A DNA stretch of 64,000 bases, from contig CM044320.1 of NCBI GenBank assembly GCA_024291935.2, positions 51,278,001 to 51,342,000 on the forward strand. The letters run 5' to 3'. The translations under genes were made by a program, and so were the position numbers. Every line of letters starts with the position of its first letter. Position 1 is the first letter of the stretch. Shown here in pieces: positions 44,772 to 55,050 of the stretch. The DNA is from Okapia johnstoni (lineage: Eukaryota > Chordata > Mammalia > Artiodactyla > Giraffidae). Under the pieces are notes generated by a model. The model was not told the DNA's origin and did not search any database. It worked only from the letters and a program-made list of their open reading frames with translations.

Positions 44772-44790
44772 GACTAATTAGGGTGGCAGG

Positions 44791-46975
44791 TTTTGCTTCC
44801 CTAAGATTCAAGCCATGCCTGTCAGCATCCTGCCTCACAGTGCTGCCTCCTTTTGTGGGGAGTCCCTGCCCATGTGCCCTTGGCTCTCTTGGAGGCACCA
44901 GTGTGGAAGTTCCTTTACCTGCTGGTGGCTCCCTGCAGCTCTCTGACCTCGGGTATTCTCTGGTCGCTGAAAGTGTGTTCCGTTAGGACGCTGGGCAGGC
45001 CAGAAGTCCTGAGGGGTTCATGCTCCAGGAGCAGCCCTCAACCACTGAGGTTTAGAAACCGGAAAGATTTAATGCCTTGTTTCCTTGCCCTTCAGCAATT
45101 TTGAGGTCTTAGAAAAGACAACTGCTTAGAGAGTCCCTTGTGGGATACAGTCTGGGTTGCTCACAGAGTAATCCCTCATTAACCCCCTTTCGCAGATCTT
45201 CCTTCCTCTTCTAATTTTCCCCACTAGCTCAAGGTGTTTTCTGAGATCAGCTCCCCAATATTCCCTCCATCCAAGACCCAAATTAAGACAACTAGGTGCC
45301 CCCCAGGGAGTCTTCTGTCTGCTGGTTAATGACAGAATCATGCATTATTTAGAATGAAAAATTAAGACAGATGAGAAAGACTCATTGCATATGTCTAAAG
45401 ACACTGGGAGCTCTGCAACCTAGCTGTCACTTTTGTACACAGACAGAACACTTTTAAAACAGCTCAGATGTTCCTCCTGTTCAGTGCAGTGGCTTCATGA
45501 AAAATATTTTCCCAAGTGTTTATGCAGGACTCTAAGCCAACAGATTTCAGAATTAGGCCTTCACGTTGACTAATAATGTGGGAGAAGCTTAGAAGTAATA
45601 AAATAAAGTTTAGACATGACCATGTGCCACAGAAATGCTCCCTCAAACCAGAGACTGAATTAGAAATGATATGAAGAAAAATGAGCTTGCTACATCTCAT
45701 TAGGGAGGTACTGCTAGATTTGCATTTTTGTTTAATACTCAAATGCTGCCACGTTATAGCTGAGTCATGACTTCAACTTCCTTTAACAAATTAAAATGAG
45801 ATTGGGTAAACAGACATCTAGAATACCAGCAAGCATTAACGAGAATCTGAAAATGGTGCTGGTGATCATATAATCCTTGCCTATGGAGCAGTGTGCTGTG
45901 AGCATCAAATTTCCTTCTGATTCTTTAAATTTGTCATTTTTATTAAGTAACATAAATTTAAGTGATATTTCATTAGTTGGGATACACGGGGATATATGTA
46001 AGGAAGAAAAATAGGTTAAAAAAAAGATCACAGGTAATGACACCAATGTGCCACTGATAATGAAAAAGAAATAACTTCTTCTGTGATTCCTAGTTTCCTA
46101 TCATTATCAGAGAAGGAATATTGCCAACATTCAGCATCATATTCCAAATAGAACTTATCCTCTACTGATGAGATAATAGTTCATTTACACCCAAGATTAT
46201 AATGCAGTTTGGAATCATACTTTCCCTTTCAATTTTCTTTCATCTTCCAATATCATTAGGTTCACAGTTAGTTATAAAGGAGATTTATGGTTTTAAAACA
46301 TCATCTTGTTTTCTTCTTTTCTGCTAACGAGTTGTATAAAATAAGTATGATTTTCCAAATGTTCGTTCTGAGTGTCAGAACTATACAATTTAGCAAGGAG
46401 CATCGAAGCACTATTAACGCTGCAATTTAGTGACAAAACACCTCTCAGTTTTCAAGGGCCTCTTGCTATATTTCTTCATTTCAAAGGATTTATTGTTTTA
46501 TTTCCTTGGCTGTAATGGTTGGGTCCTAGCGTAATAGGCTTATTTTGATATTTTCTCCATGGTTTATTTCAATAATGGCTAACTCTACCTTTGAATGATG
46601 GTCAGCAAACAGGAAAACAGTGGGTGTCCCATTTTGCCTTTTCCTTTTCAGCACCTGCAGTGGATCATTTCATCATTGACGACAGCGTGCGGAATCTAAA
46701 TACTGACTTGGAAGAGAGTCCTTCCTCCCTCTGTTTGAGGAACACTGGGAGTACTGGGCCGTCCACTCTAGTTTAAAAAAACTTTTGTTTCAAACAACTC
46801 CAGAACAAACCACAAAAGCCTGAACTTCTAAGATGTGAAACTCAGTAATGACATGGATTAGAAACAAGTGATGGACACACAAGAATACCCTTCAGGTTTA
46901 GGCAGTTAAGCAGGATCCAGAGCGTGGGTTGCTTTCTAATTACTGACTGAACTGGAATTTGGGTATAAATGATGG
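44791..46975. other. 2.2-kb repeat-poor block
   Basis: No repeat is recognised after about 44,800. GC-richer at 44,830-45,060, AT-rich and high-complexity at 45,350-46,650. It contains the weak exon-like signal at 46,652. Confidence 0.5.
46652..46776 (+). other. Exon-like open segment behind a strong acceptor-like site
   Basis: A pyrimidine-rich tract ending TTCCTTTTCAG (46,641-46,651) precedes an open frame starting with PAVDHFIIDD and closing at TAA 46,774-46,776. I recognise no protein family. No poly(A) signal follows closely, and such acceptor-like sites occur often by chance. At most a candidate terminal exon. Confidence 0.15.
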
Positions 46976-46988
46976 ATAAACACTGCAT

Positions 46989-47064
46989 CCTGTAGCGTGG
47001 TGGGCTACAGTCCATGGGGTTGAAAAGAGTTGGACACAACTGAGCGACTAACACTTTCACTTTC
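46989..47064 (+). mobile_element. Bov-tA 3'-end fragment, 76 bp, with TSD
   Basis: GGTGGGCTACAGTCCATGGG through GCGACTAACACTTTCACTTT. Flanks AAACACTGCAT (46,978-46,988) and AAACGCTGCGT (47,065-47,075) differ only at two CpG/CpA sites. Confidence 0.9.
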
Positions 47065-47075
47065 AAACGCTGCGT

Positions 47076-47610
47076 GCTAGAATTCCTACTTCTTCATAGT
47101 TTTCCAAGAACACTGCTCCCTGTTCCAAATGTCCTTTCCAAGAACATTGCCCTGCCAATCTCTTAGGATTTTAGTAGAATGTGATCTCACCATAGTCAGA
47201 GATATAATAAACGTGATACAGCCATTTGTAACTGGAAAATATATTCAGCGTGTATATGGAGTAACATGTTTTCTAGGCTTATTTGAAGGTGGGACAGAGA
47301 TATTAAACTGAAGTATTGAAGGTGGTGTTTCCTACTACCTGTTTTATGGGCTTTATGCTTATGCCCTGGAGAGTTTCACTGAATTGTAAATGTCTGTCTC
47401 AGGAAGGCCAGTATAAATCTCTCTGCTCAGACACAAATAGTTTCTTCACTTTTGATTTGTTTTTGAAATATCATTAATCAGAAGCAATAGTGTTCTCAGA
47501 ATCCACAGTGGTAACTCTACCTGGCCTGGTGGTTCAGAAACAGTCTTTAGGAGAACCAGGCATCATCCAGCTGTAGGAGGAGAATCTTCATTCCACAAAT
47601 TCACTCTTTG
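47076..47610. other. Unique sequence
   Basis: No repeat or gene recognised. Confidence 0.45.
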
Positions 47611-47614
47611 TGAT

Positions 47615-47775
47615 CAGTGGAAATAGCCTCCTAACTTCTTGTCATTCTTCTACCCTTGACCTGCAAACTAATCTCAACACAGCAGCCAGACGTGATCATT
47701 TAATAGCATCAGATCATGTGATGCTACTCAACACATCCAAATGGCAGCCCATTTCATTAGGAGTGAAAGCCAGGA
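47615..47775 (+). repeat. L2 LINE fragment
   Basis: CACAGCAGCCAGACGTGATC, AGCATCAGATCATGTGATGC and CAAATGGCAGCCCATTTCAT correspond to the L2 region upstream of its 3' end. Confidence 0.7.
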
Positions 47776-48025
47776 GGCAAGTGATGAATTGCTATACGAG
47801 TTACTGTAGAGAAAGATTTGCCAAGTGTTTTGTGGATACTTACCACATGATCTCCAGCTTTTCAATCTGAGTTAGTCATTTATTTCTCTTCTATCCAAAA
47901 TCCAGCTGTAAATCAATGACTTACTTCAAGTTTTTGATGACAACATTATATTAGTTGGTGTAACAGTAGTTGCTATAAGAGGTAAGTTTGAAACCTCTAT
48001 GGTTCAACACTGCACAAGCTTACTT

Positions 48026-48142
48026 TTTATTCTGACCATGCCACGCACCTTGTGGGATCTCAGCTCCCCAACCAGGGATTGAACCTGGTACACAGCAGTG
48101 AAAGCCCAGAATCCTAACCACTAGGCCACCAGGGAATTCCTA
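48026..48142 (-). mobile_element. CHR-2-type SINE fragment with TSD
   Basis: GTGGGATCTCAGCTCCCCAA, CCAGGGATTGAACCTGGTAC and a head ending GGCCACCAGGGAATTCC. Perfect AAGCTTACTT at 48,016-48,025 and 48,143-48,152. Confidence 0.93.
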
Positions 48143-48152
48143 AAGCTTACTT

Positions 48153-48564
48153 CTTATTGCCAGAATCCTTTGGATCTCTTCCTGGTTGGTCAGCCTTCCA
48201 CACGGTCAATCAGGAACCCAGGCTCCCTCACTCTTGTGACTCCTCCCTACTCTAGGTTCTTGGTGTCTCTCCATTCAGGTGTGAAGAAAGAAAGTTGACA
48301 TATTTTGCTACAATATTTTGGCCAAAACTCACTGGTTGAAACTCAGATACTTCATTACACTTGACTACAAAGGATGTTTGAAAATACAGTGTGTGCACAA
48401 GAGGGAGAGGAAATAGATTTGTCAATCAGCTAGTAGGCTCTGCTATACCTATCTGCCATTTTTTCTGTTAGTTAGTAGACCATATAGCCTATTATTATTA
48501 TTTCCTAGTTGTTTTGGTCTTGCTCATAAATAGCCATCATGATTGGATATTGTGATATATTCTT
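48153..48564. other. Unique sequence
   Basis: No repeat or gene recognised. Confidence 0.4.
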
Positions 48565-48685
48565 GGGTAGGCAGCAGAAGAGAAGGAGCAAGTCTCTAGA
48601 GTCAGAAATTTCTGGGTTTACATAATAGCTGGACACTTAGCTGTGTGCCTTTGGCCAAGTTATTTAACCTTCTGATCATTAAGTA
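48565..48685 (+). repeat. MIR SINE fragment
   Basis: TAGCTGTGTGCCTTTGGCCA followed by AGTTATTTAACCTTCTGATC. Confidence 0.75.
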
Positions 48686-48754
48686 CATCCATCCAAGAAG
48701 ACATAAAATGCTGGTCTCATGACAGGGCTGAAAAAGAAACGTATCAGAAAGCAA

Positions 48755-48965
48755 AACAGCATCAGTGAAGAACACAGATTCTGAAGGCAGCCTGCTTCGG
48801 TTTGAATTCTGGCCGTGTCCCCTAATTTGTTAGATAATCTTGGATGAGATTCAATTTCCTCATCTGTAAAATGGAGATCATAATACTGCACACCTTATAC
48901 AAGTATTGGAGGGAATTAAATGAGTTAATACATGGCATTCAGAATAGTGCATGAAACATAGAGTG
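48755..48965 (+). repeat. MIR SINE
   Basis: CAGATTCTGAAGGCAGCCTG, CCTCATCTGTAAAATGGAGA, GGGAATTAAATGAGTTAATA. A second, separate MIR in the same orientation as the one at 48,565. Confidence 0.88.
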
Positions 48966-48969
48966 TTAG

Positions 48970-50005
48970 TTAGCTCTCATTAGAGAGTATTTGGTGTGTC
49001 TTATAGGCTCTTATTAAGTGGTCTTCTTTCCTGGTTATTGCCTGACATGGGTTGCTCTTTTTCAGAAACTGTCAAAGACTGAAAACCCCCAAAGATCTCC
49101 CAAAAGTGCTCTTCAAGGGTAAGATTTCAAGCACATTAGTGGGATGTCAAGGAGCTGTTTGTGTAGAGAGCCTTGCCAAATGGCCACCTGCTTTGATTAC
49201 TGCAACATTGGTTCTGGGTCCTGGTGGTAATTGCTCAAGAGAATACATTGACTCAGAGCTCTTCTGGAATGATTAAAAAAAAAAAGTGTGATGTGAAGTT
49301 AAATAGCACAGGACTCATTACCAATTTGGGTGGACAATGGCGAGGGGAGGTTATCTGGGGTGTTAGGCTCATCTAAGTAAAAGATTGCAGTCTGAAAAAT
49401 TGTTTAAAGAGAAATATAATTAGAATAGTGGGACAACATAATGGGAAATCAATGCTATTAGTGTAATTGCTAACTACTACATTAGAACATTTATCCAAAT
49501 CTCTTCTCCTTAAAACTAAAAACATGAAATTAAGTCACCACAGTAGACAATTTGTATAGAGGGACTTGGAGATTTTGGATTACTTTGGAAAATCTGCCCA
49601 GAATGATTTGTCATTGTACCAATCATCAAGCTGGACCGTCTCAGTTTCAAGAAGAGAATGTGCATGAGAGGACTCAGGTTTTCGCTCTATTCATCTCGGT
49701 GATTTTAGGTCTCATAGGCCCTGGGCATTAAGAGTTTGCTGTTTGAAATGGACTTTTTTCCTCCTACCCTTCGAAGTGTTGGTTTATTGAAAGTGGGGTT
49801 TTGGGGTCATGTCACAAAGCTAGGATTCTGAGTGTCGTGAATACCCCCCTGGGAGAGGTGAAGAGCTTGGACCAATTTGGGATTGTTTGAAGTGAGGTGG
49901 ACAGTGCAGCATTTCCTGGCAGCGAGACCAGAGGTATCACTTTAAACTGAAGGAAATGTGACAACCCAAGTACCCTGGAGAGTGGGGTTAAAGGCCAGAT
50001 GATTC
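48970..50005. other. Unique sequence
   Basis: No repeat recognised. Contains the exon-like segment at 49,066-49,118. Confidence 0.45.
49066..49118 (+). other. 53-base exon-like segment with acceptor and donor
   Basis: An acceptor-like TGCTCTTTTTCAG ends at 49,065 and a donor-like GG|GTAAGA begins at 49,119. Two of three frames are open between them. No protein family is recognised. Chance occurrence is plausible. Confidence 0.12.
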
Positions 50006-50017
50006 TCTTTGAAGTTT

Positions 50018-50240
50018 TTGTTGTTGTTTTGTGGCTAAGTCATGTCCGACTCTTTGCAACTCCATGGACTGTAGCCTGTCAGGCTCCTCTGTCCATGGGA
50101 TTCTCCAGGCAAGAATATTGGAGTGGGTTGCCATTTCCTTTTCCAGGTTATCTTCTTGACCCAGAGATCGAACCTGTGTCTCCAGCATCTCCTCTATTGC
50201 AGGCAGATTTTTTACCTCTGAGCCATCAGGGAAGCCCTGG
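50018..50240 (-). mobile_element. Bov-tA SINE, antisense
   Basis: TTGTTGTTTTGTGGCTAAGT tail, BovA part, GACCCAGAGATCGAACCTGT, head ending CATCAGGGAAGCC. TTTGAAGT at 50,008-50,015 and 50,246-50,253 is a possible duplication. Confidence 0.94.
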
Positions 50241-50639
50241 TTTAATTTGAAGTATCTGGATACAATGCCGATTCTGTCCCTTCTGTGTCAATGTGAGTGT
50301 AGGAGAGTCCAGGGAGTGTCCCATTTGGGGGAATGCAAGTAGTTTGGAAGTAATGTGTCAGTCTGGGGACAAAGAGCAGGAGGCTTAGATCTCTCAATTA
50401 AATGGTGGGGATGGAGCGTGTTTTCTTTTTAATTGTGGGGAAACATATATAATGTAAAATTTGCCATTTTTAAAGTGTACAATTCAACGGCATTAATCAC
50501 ATGAATAATGTTATGAAACTATCTCCAAAACTTTTCATCATTCCAAATAGAAACTTTGCAATCATTAAGCAATGATTCTCTATTCTCTCCTCCCTCTAGC
50601 CCTTGATAACCTCTAATCTAATTTCTGTTTCTATGAAAA

Positions 50640-50845
50640 TTAGTGAAAGTGTTAGTTGCTCAGTCAGGTCTGACTCTTTGCAACCCCACAGACTACAGCC
50701 CGCCAGGCTCCATTTTCTATGGGATTTTTCAGGCAAGAATCTGAAGTGTGTTGCCATGACCTCCCCCAGGGTATCTTCTCTACCCAGCAATCGAACAAGG
50801 TCTCCTGCATTGTAGGTGAATTCTTTACCATCTGAGCCACCAGGG
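50640..50845 (-). mobile_element. Bov-tA SINE, antisense, joined to a telomeric repeat
   Basis: GTGAAAGTGTTAGTTGCTCA, body, head CATCTGAGCCACCAGGG. The terminal bases of the head (normally GGGAAGCC) are replaced by the (GGGTTA)n tract. No target-site duplication was found. Confidence 0.92.
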
Positions 50846-50865
50846 TTAGGGTTAGGGTTAGGGTT
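50843..50865. repeat. Interstitial telomeric repeat, ~3.8 units of GGGTTA
   Basis: Three full GGGTTA units and GGGTT, fused to the head of the antisense Bov-tA and followed by L1 sequence. Confidence 0.95.
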
Positions 50866-51029
50866 TGAGTTAATGTTTGCTTAATTTCAATATTTCGTAT
50901 AAATGGGATCACAAAATATTTCTCTTATTTGTCCTTTTTTTGTGTCTGAGTTATTTCAACTAGCATAGTATTTTCAGTGTTCATCCATGTTGCAATGTGT
51001 GTCAGAATCTATTTTTTGAGGATGAAATT

Positions 51030-51066
51030 ATATATATATATATTATATATATATATACACACACAT
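51030..51066. repeat. (TA)n(CA)n microsatellite
   Basis: TATATATA runs, then ACACACACATAC, in the L1 3' UTR. Confidence 0.95.
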
Positions 51067-51084
51067 ACGATATGCCATGTGCTG

Positions 51085-51150
51085 TGTACAGTGCTTAGTC
51101 ATCAGTCACATCTGACTCTTCGTGACCCTTTGGACTGTTGCCCACAAGAT
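51085..51150 (-). mobile_element. BovB/BovA 3'-end scrap
   Basis: CAGTGCTTAGTCATCAGTCA, then GACTCTTCGTGACCCTTTGG, about 66 bases, next to the microsatellite. Confidence 0.8.
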
Positions 51151-51170
51151 ATATATTACATTATATAGCA

Positions 51171-51598
51171 GTTCAGTTCAGTTGCTCAGTTGTGTCTGAC
51201 TTTTTATGACCCCGTGGACTGTAGCACGCCAGGCCTCCCTGTCCATCACCAACTCTTGGAGCTTACTCAAACTCATGTCCATTGAGTCAGTGATGAAATC
51301 CAACCATCTCATCCTCTGTCATCCCCTTCTCCTCTTGCCTTCAATCTTTCCCAGTATTAGGGTCTTTTCCAGTGAGTCGGTTCTTCACATCAGGTGGCCA
51401 AAGTATTGGAGTTTCAGCTTCAGCATCAGTCCTTCCAATGAATATTCAGGACTGATTTCCTTTAGGATGGACTAGTTGGATCTCCTTGCTGTCCAAGGGA
51501 CTCTTAAGAGTCTTCTCTAACACCACAGTTCAAAAGCATCAATTCTTCAGCACTCAGCTTTCTTTATAGTCCAACTCTCACGTCCATACATGACTACT
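51171..51598 (-). mobile_element. BovB 3'-end copy, inserted in a TA-rich tract
   Basis: CAGTTCAGTTGCTCAGTTGT through GTCCAACTCTCACGTCCATA and CATGACTACT. TA-rich microsatellite sequence lies on both sides. Confidence 0.95.
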
Positions 51599-51599
51599 G

Positions 51600-51650
51600 A
51601 TATGTGTATATATATAATATATGTATATATATTTTTACACACACACAATA
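51600..51650. repeat. (TA)n(CA)n microsatellite, right part
   Basis: TATGTGTATATATATAATAT through TTTTTACACACACACA. Probably the other half of the tract at 51,030-51,066. Confidence 0.9.
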
Positions 51651-51752
51651 AACTGCAATTTGCTGCATTTTGTTTATCCATTCATCTGTCAATGGATAGT
51701 CAAGCTGTTTCCACATTTTGGCTACTGTGAATAATGCTGTATGAACACTGGT

Positions 51753-51963
51753 ATGGGGCTTCCCTCATAGTTCAGTTGGTAAAGAATCTGCCTGCAAAGC
51801 AGGAGACCTGGGTTCAATTCCTGGGTTGGGAAGATCCTCTGGAGAAGGAAATGACAACTCACTCCAGTCTTCTCACCTGGAGAATACCATGGACAGAGGA
51901 GCCTGGCAGCCTACACTCCATGGGATTACAAGAGTGGACATGACTTAATGACTAAACCACCAC
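51753..51963 (+). mobile_element. Bov-tA SINE with 12-bp TSD
   Basis: Head GGCTTCCCTCATAGTTCAGT, box GGTTCAATTCCTGGG, end CATGACTTAATGACTAAACC. Perfect ATGAACACTGGT at 51,741-51,752 and 51,964-51,975. It splits the L1 phrase GCTGTATGAACACTGGTGTA. Confidence 0.96.
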
Positions 51964-52099
51964 ATGAACACTGGTGTACAGCTGTCTGTTTGAGTCTCTA
52001 CTTTCAGTTCTTTGGTGTATATACCTAGGAGTGAAATTGCTGGGTCATATGGTAATTTGTGTGTGGCTTCTTGAGGAACAGCCAAACTGTTTTCCTGGA

Positions 52100-52404
52100 G
52101 TTGTTCTTGACACCTCTGAACATGGTGACAGGTTGCAGAGATGGGGATGAGGTCTGACACTAGGACATGGAGTGGAAGGGAGGAAACTGGACCTCAACAG
52201 CTCAGCAGAAACCCCAGTAAGTTGTCTGGCCACGCACAGCACTTGTGTTTCTAACACATTCTCAAGCATGGTGTGTGGACCTGTGTTGGCTTCACCTGAG
52301 TGCTGATTAGACCTGAAGCATCTCAGGGCCTGTCCCAGAAGTATTTGTTTGTTCTTCTCTATCTTAAATGTGTATGGACATATTTCCTAATAAGCAAGAT
52401 CATG
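52100..52404. other. Unique sequence
   Basis: No repeat or gene recognised. Confidence 0.4.
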
Positions 52405-52701
52405 CACCTATCCTGTAAGGCTCTTCTTAAGGTAGCTCCAACCTACTTTTTGAGCCATGTTTCCCTCTTTACTGAACTCTGTATCTCAGAAAGACTAAAC
52501 TAATTTCTGTCCTCTGAATAGACCATGGATTTTCCTGTCTCTTTGATTTTGCTTGGGTTGACTCTCCATCTGGTTAACCTTTTCTGCATATCTGTCAATC
52601 AAGGACCATCCCTGTGTTTTACTTCCTCTATGAAAGCTTTTATTGACCTTTACAACTGATGTAATCCTTTTTCTTCTAGCACTTTGTTCTTATAGCATTT
52701 T

Positions 52702-53344
52702 TCTTTTTAAATTTATTTTATTGGAGGATAATTGCTTTACAATATTGGGTTGTTTTCTGCCATACATCGACATAAATCAGCCATAGATATACATATGTCC
52801 CCCCGCTCTTGAACCTCCCTCCTGCCTCCACCCCACCCCATCCCTCTAGGTTGTCACAGAGTACTGGGTTTGATCTCTCTGCATCATACAGCAAATTCTC
52901 ACTGATTATCTATTTTACATATGGTAATATGTAAATAGTATCAATGCTACTCTCTCAGTTTATCTCACTTTCTCCTTCCCTTGGCTTCCCTGGTGGCTCA
53001 GTGGTAAAGAATCCACCTGCCAATGCAGGAGACGAAAAGAAACTCAGGTTCAATCTTTGGGTCAGGAAGATGCCCTGTAAGAGGAAATGGTAACCCACTC
53101 CAATATTCTTGCCTGGAAATTTCCATGGACAGAGGAACCTTGTGGGCTACAGTCCATGCGTTCTCAAAGAGTTGGACACGGCTGATTGACTGAGCAGGAG
53201 CACTCCTTTCCTCACTGTGTCCACAAGTCTGTTCTCTGGGTCTGCGTCTTTACTGCTGCCCTGCAAATAGGTTCATCAGTACCATCTTTCTAGATTCTAT
53301 ATATATGCACTAATATACCATATTTATTTTTCTCTTTCTAATTG
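52702..53344 (-). mobile_element. Ruminant L1 3' end with perfect 14-bp TSD
   Basis: Leader TTTTTAAATTTATTTTATTG, AGCAAATTCTCACTGATTAT, TTTTACATATGGTAATATGT, CTGTTCTCTGGGTCTGCGTC, TAGATTCTATATATATGCAC. A perfect TCTTATAGCATTTT lies at 52,688-52,701 and 53,345-53,358. About 420 bases of L1 plus a nested Bov-tA. Confidence 0.95.
52981..53201 (+). mobile_element. Bov-tA SINE nested in L1 in L2
   Basis: Head GGCTTCCCTGGTGGCTCAGT, body, end GGACACGGCTGATTGACTGA. Flanks CTCCTTCCC and CTCCTTTCC suggest an imperfect duplication. Confidence 0.94.
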
Positions 53345-53524
53345 TCTTATAGCATTTTCCCCGTTGTATTTCTGGGATTTACATCCTGCTCTCATCCTTC
53401 TTATTGGACTGCAAACTCTCTGAGGGCATGTCTCTTCTTTCTTATCTTTGATCCTCTGCTGAGCCTACTCAGTGTCAGGCACATAGTAGGTGTCTACAAC
53501 GATTTGTTAAATTGTATTCGATTG

Positions 53525-54605
53525 AGTAATTTGTCTGCATGTTGTTAATTCAGTTTTGACCTCTCTGTGGTATACTGACATTTTAATTTCTCTGCCTGAC
53601 ATTTAATAAATCTTTAGGGATTTTACTTCAGTGCTTTCCTGAAAGCTCTAAATGTCCTTTATAAACATGGACTATAGCTTCCACAGTGTCTTCAAAAGTT
53701 TGCAGTGTTCACACTGTACCAGTTTGTTAGCATTTTGGCTTCCTTGTGTCTTGAGATGGCATGGGATTTTGTAGGAAGTCAGAGGCAATGCTCATTCCAC
53801 TTTCAAAGACTCATTATGTTCCTCAAACTTTGGAATGTGGTGGTAATGAGCCGTGATTCTAGGAAGCCCATCCAGCTCTGACTCCTGCTCACTGTTTGGG
53901 TGGGAACCTCTTTGGTAGTTAAGTGGTGATGGGACTTGGGAGGTGATTCAATGGTGTCCCCAGCAGTAGCTGGCAATCCTATAGAAACAATTATAAGGAC
54001 TCCCCTCTCATTTGGCACAATGAGATGTGAACATTTTCTAACTGGCTAATTAGCGTAGTTATCATTTTTAGCCAAAATGTCAATGTGTAGGACTTAATTA
54101 GCCTGCCCTAGCATTGCAGGATAACTTCTTAGTCTGTCAGCATTTTCAGACTTTGGAAGGATGCCGGGAACTATCACCTACATACTTGCATAAATTTTTA
54201 AAACTTCTAGAAAAATTACTATGACAAATAGGTTAAGTCTCCAGGAGTAACATATTCTAAATTAGATGGGTGGAAGAGTTGTGATCAAAGAACTATTTAG
54301 TCAGTGGTAAGTCTGAAAAAAAAAGGTCCTGACATCCACTGTTCTTATTTCTACATTTCATGACTGAGATGGTTCAGATGTTGCAGTCTCTGTTTTAGAC
54401 TCCTTTGGTTTCTAGTAGCAGAACCTGATTCCATCCGGTTAAGCTGCATGGGAATGTATTGCCAGGCTATTTGGTGATGCACAGAGTGAAGGAGACTCTG
54501 AATAGCTCAGGCATGCAATGTAGGAGACCAGAGAAACTTCTCGCGCATAGGTAGCAGGAACGAGGGGGCTATCTCCTCATGGGAAAATGAACATGTTGCA
54601 AACAG
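53525..54605. other. Unique sequence
   Basis: No repeat or gene recognised over 1.1 kb. AAAATGTCAATGTG and other AT-rich motifs are not diagnostic. Confidence 0.45.
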
Positions 54606-54610
54606 TTTTA

Positions 54611-55050
54611 CAGTAAGTCCCCTACATATGAACCTTCAAGTTTCGAACTTTCAAAGATGTGAACGTGCGTTCCATCAATGTCAGACGTGAGTGAAAATGC
54701 ACCTTGCCCTGCATCTCCTATTGTTGGTGGTCCTTCGGCTCTACCATCTCCCACCTCCTCTCCCTCCTTCAGTGAGTAACTCTTTTTGCTTCTTCAGTTG
54801 AAGCCAGCCCCTGTATGCCATCTGTTGTACTGTACAACTGTACTTTTCAAGGCACTGTGTGCAGTACTGTATGATTAAAAATGTCTTTATTTTTCATGTT
54901 TGTTTTTTATGTGTTATTTGTGTGAAAAGTATTGTAAACCTGTTATAATACAGTACTATATGGCCGATTATGTTTGTTGGACTTACCAACAAACTGGACT
55001 TACAAACACGGTCTTGGAACAGAACTTGTGCGTATGTATGGGACTTACTG
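54611..55050. mobile_element. Tc1/mariner-type (Tigger/pogo-like) non-autonomous element
   Basis: 440 bases. Terminal inverted repeats: CAGTAAGTCCCCTACATATG at the left, and the right end reads CAGTAAGTCCCATACATACG on the other strand. The target dinucleotide TA is duplicated (54,609-54,610 and 55,051-55,052). A second internal pairing involves AAGTCCAACAAAC-like motifs near the right end. The internal part has no transposase frame; the 91-codon frame at 54,900-55,175 crosses the right end. The class is from the TIR form and TA duplication; the family name is not assigned. Confidence 0.85.

Larger units (their letters stand above)
43840..44790 (-). mobile_element. Probable solo LTR, antisense, with two nested insertions
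   Basis: On the minus strand the order fits an LTR: a U3-like region, a CCAAT box (GCCAATCAGC near 44,125), an AT-rich TTTAAACTCTG (near 44,070), then AATAAAGCTC (near 44,010) and a U5-like tail ending near 43,840. No internal retroviral genes are seen. The family is not named and both edges are uncertain. It holds a Bov-tA piece and a BovB piece. Confidence 0.45.
50418..52098 (-). mobile_element. L1M-type 3' region, antisense, with several nested insertions
   Basis: Antisense L1 segments stay in order around the insertions: AAAGTGTACAATTCAACGGC, CTCCCTCTAGCCCTTGATAA, TGTTCATCCATGTTGCAATG, TTTGTTTATCCATTCATCTG, GCTACTGTGAATAATGCTGT, GTGAAATTGCTGGGTCATAT and CAGCCAAACTGTTTTCCTGG. They are separated by Bov-tA, BovB and simple repeats. 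Confidence 0.88.
52405..53520 (+). repeat. L2 LINE 3' region, split by an L1
   Basis: Left part: CTCCAACCTACTTTTTGAGC, GTGTTTTACTTCCTCTATGA, CTAGCACTTTGTTCTTATAG. Right part: GCAAACTCTCTGAGGGCATG, CAGTGTCAGGCACATAGTAG. The halves join across the L1 at 52,702-53,344. Confidence 0.8.

Noticed and set aside
50843..50865. TTAGGG run as a chromosome end
   Set aside because: Fewer than four units, with L1 sequence continuing on the far side. It is interstitial.
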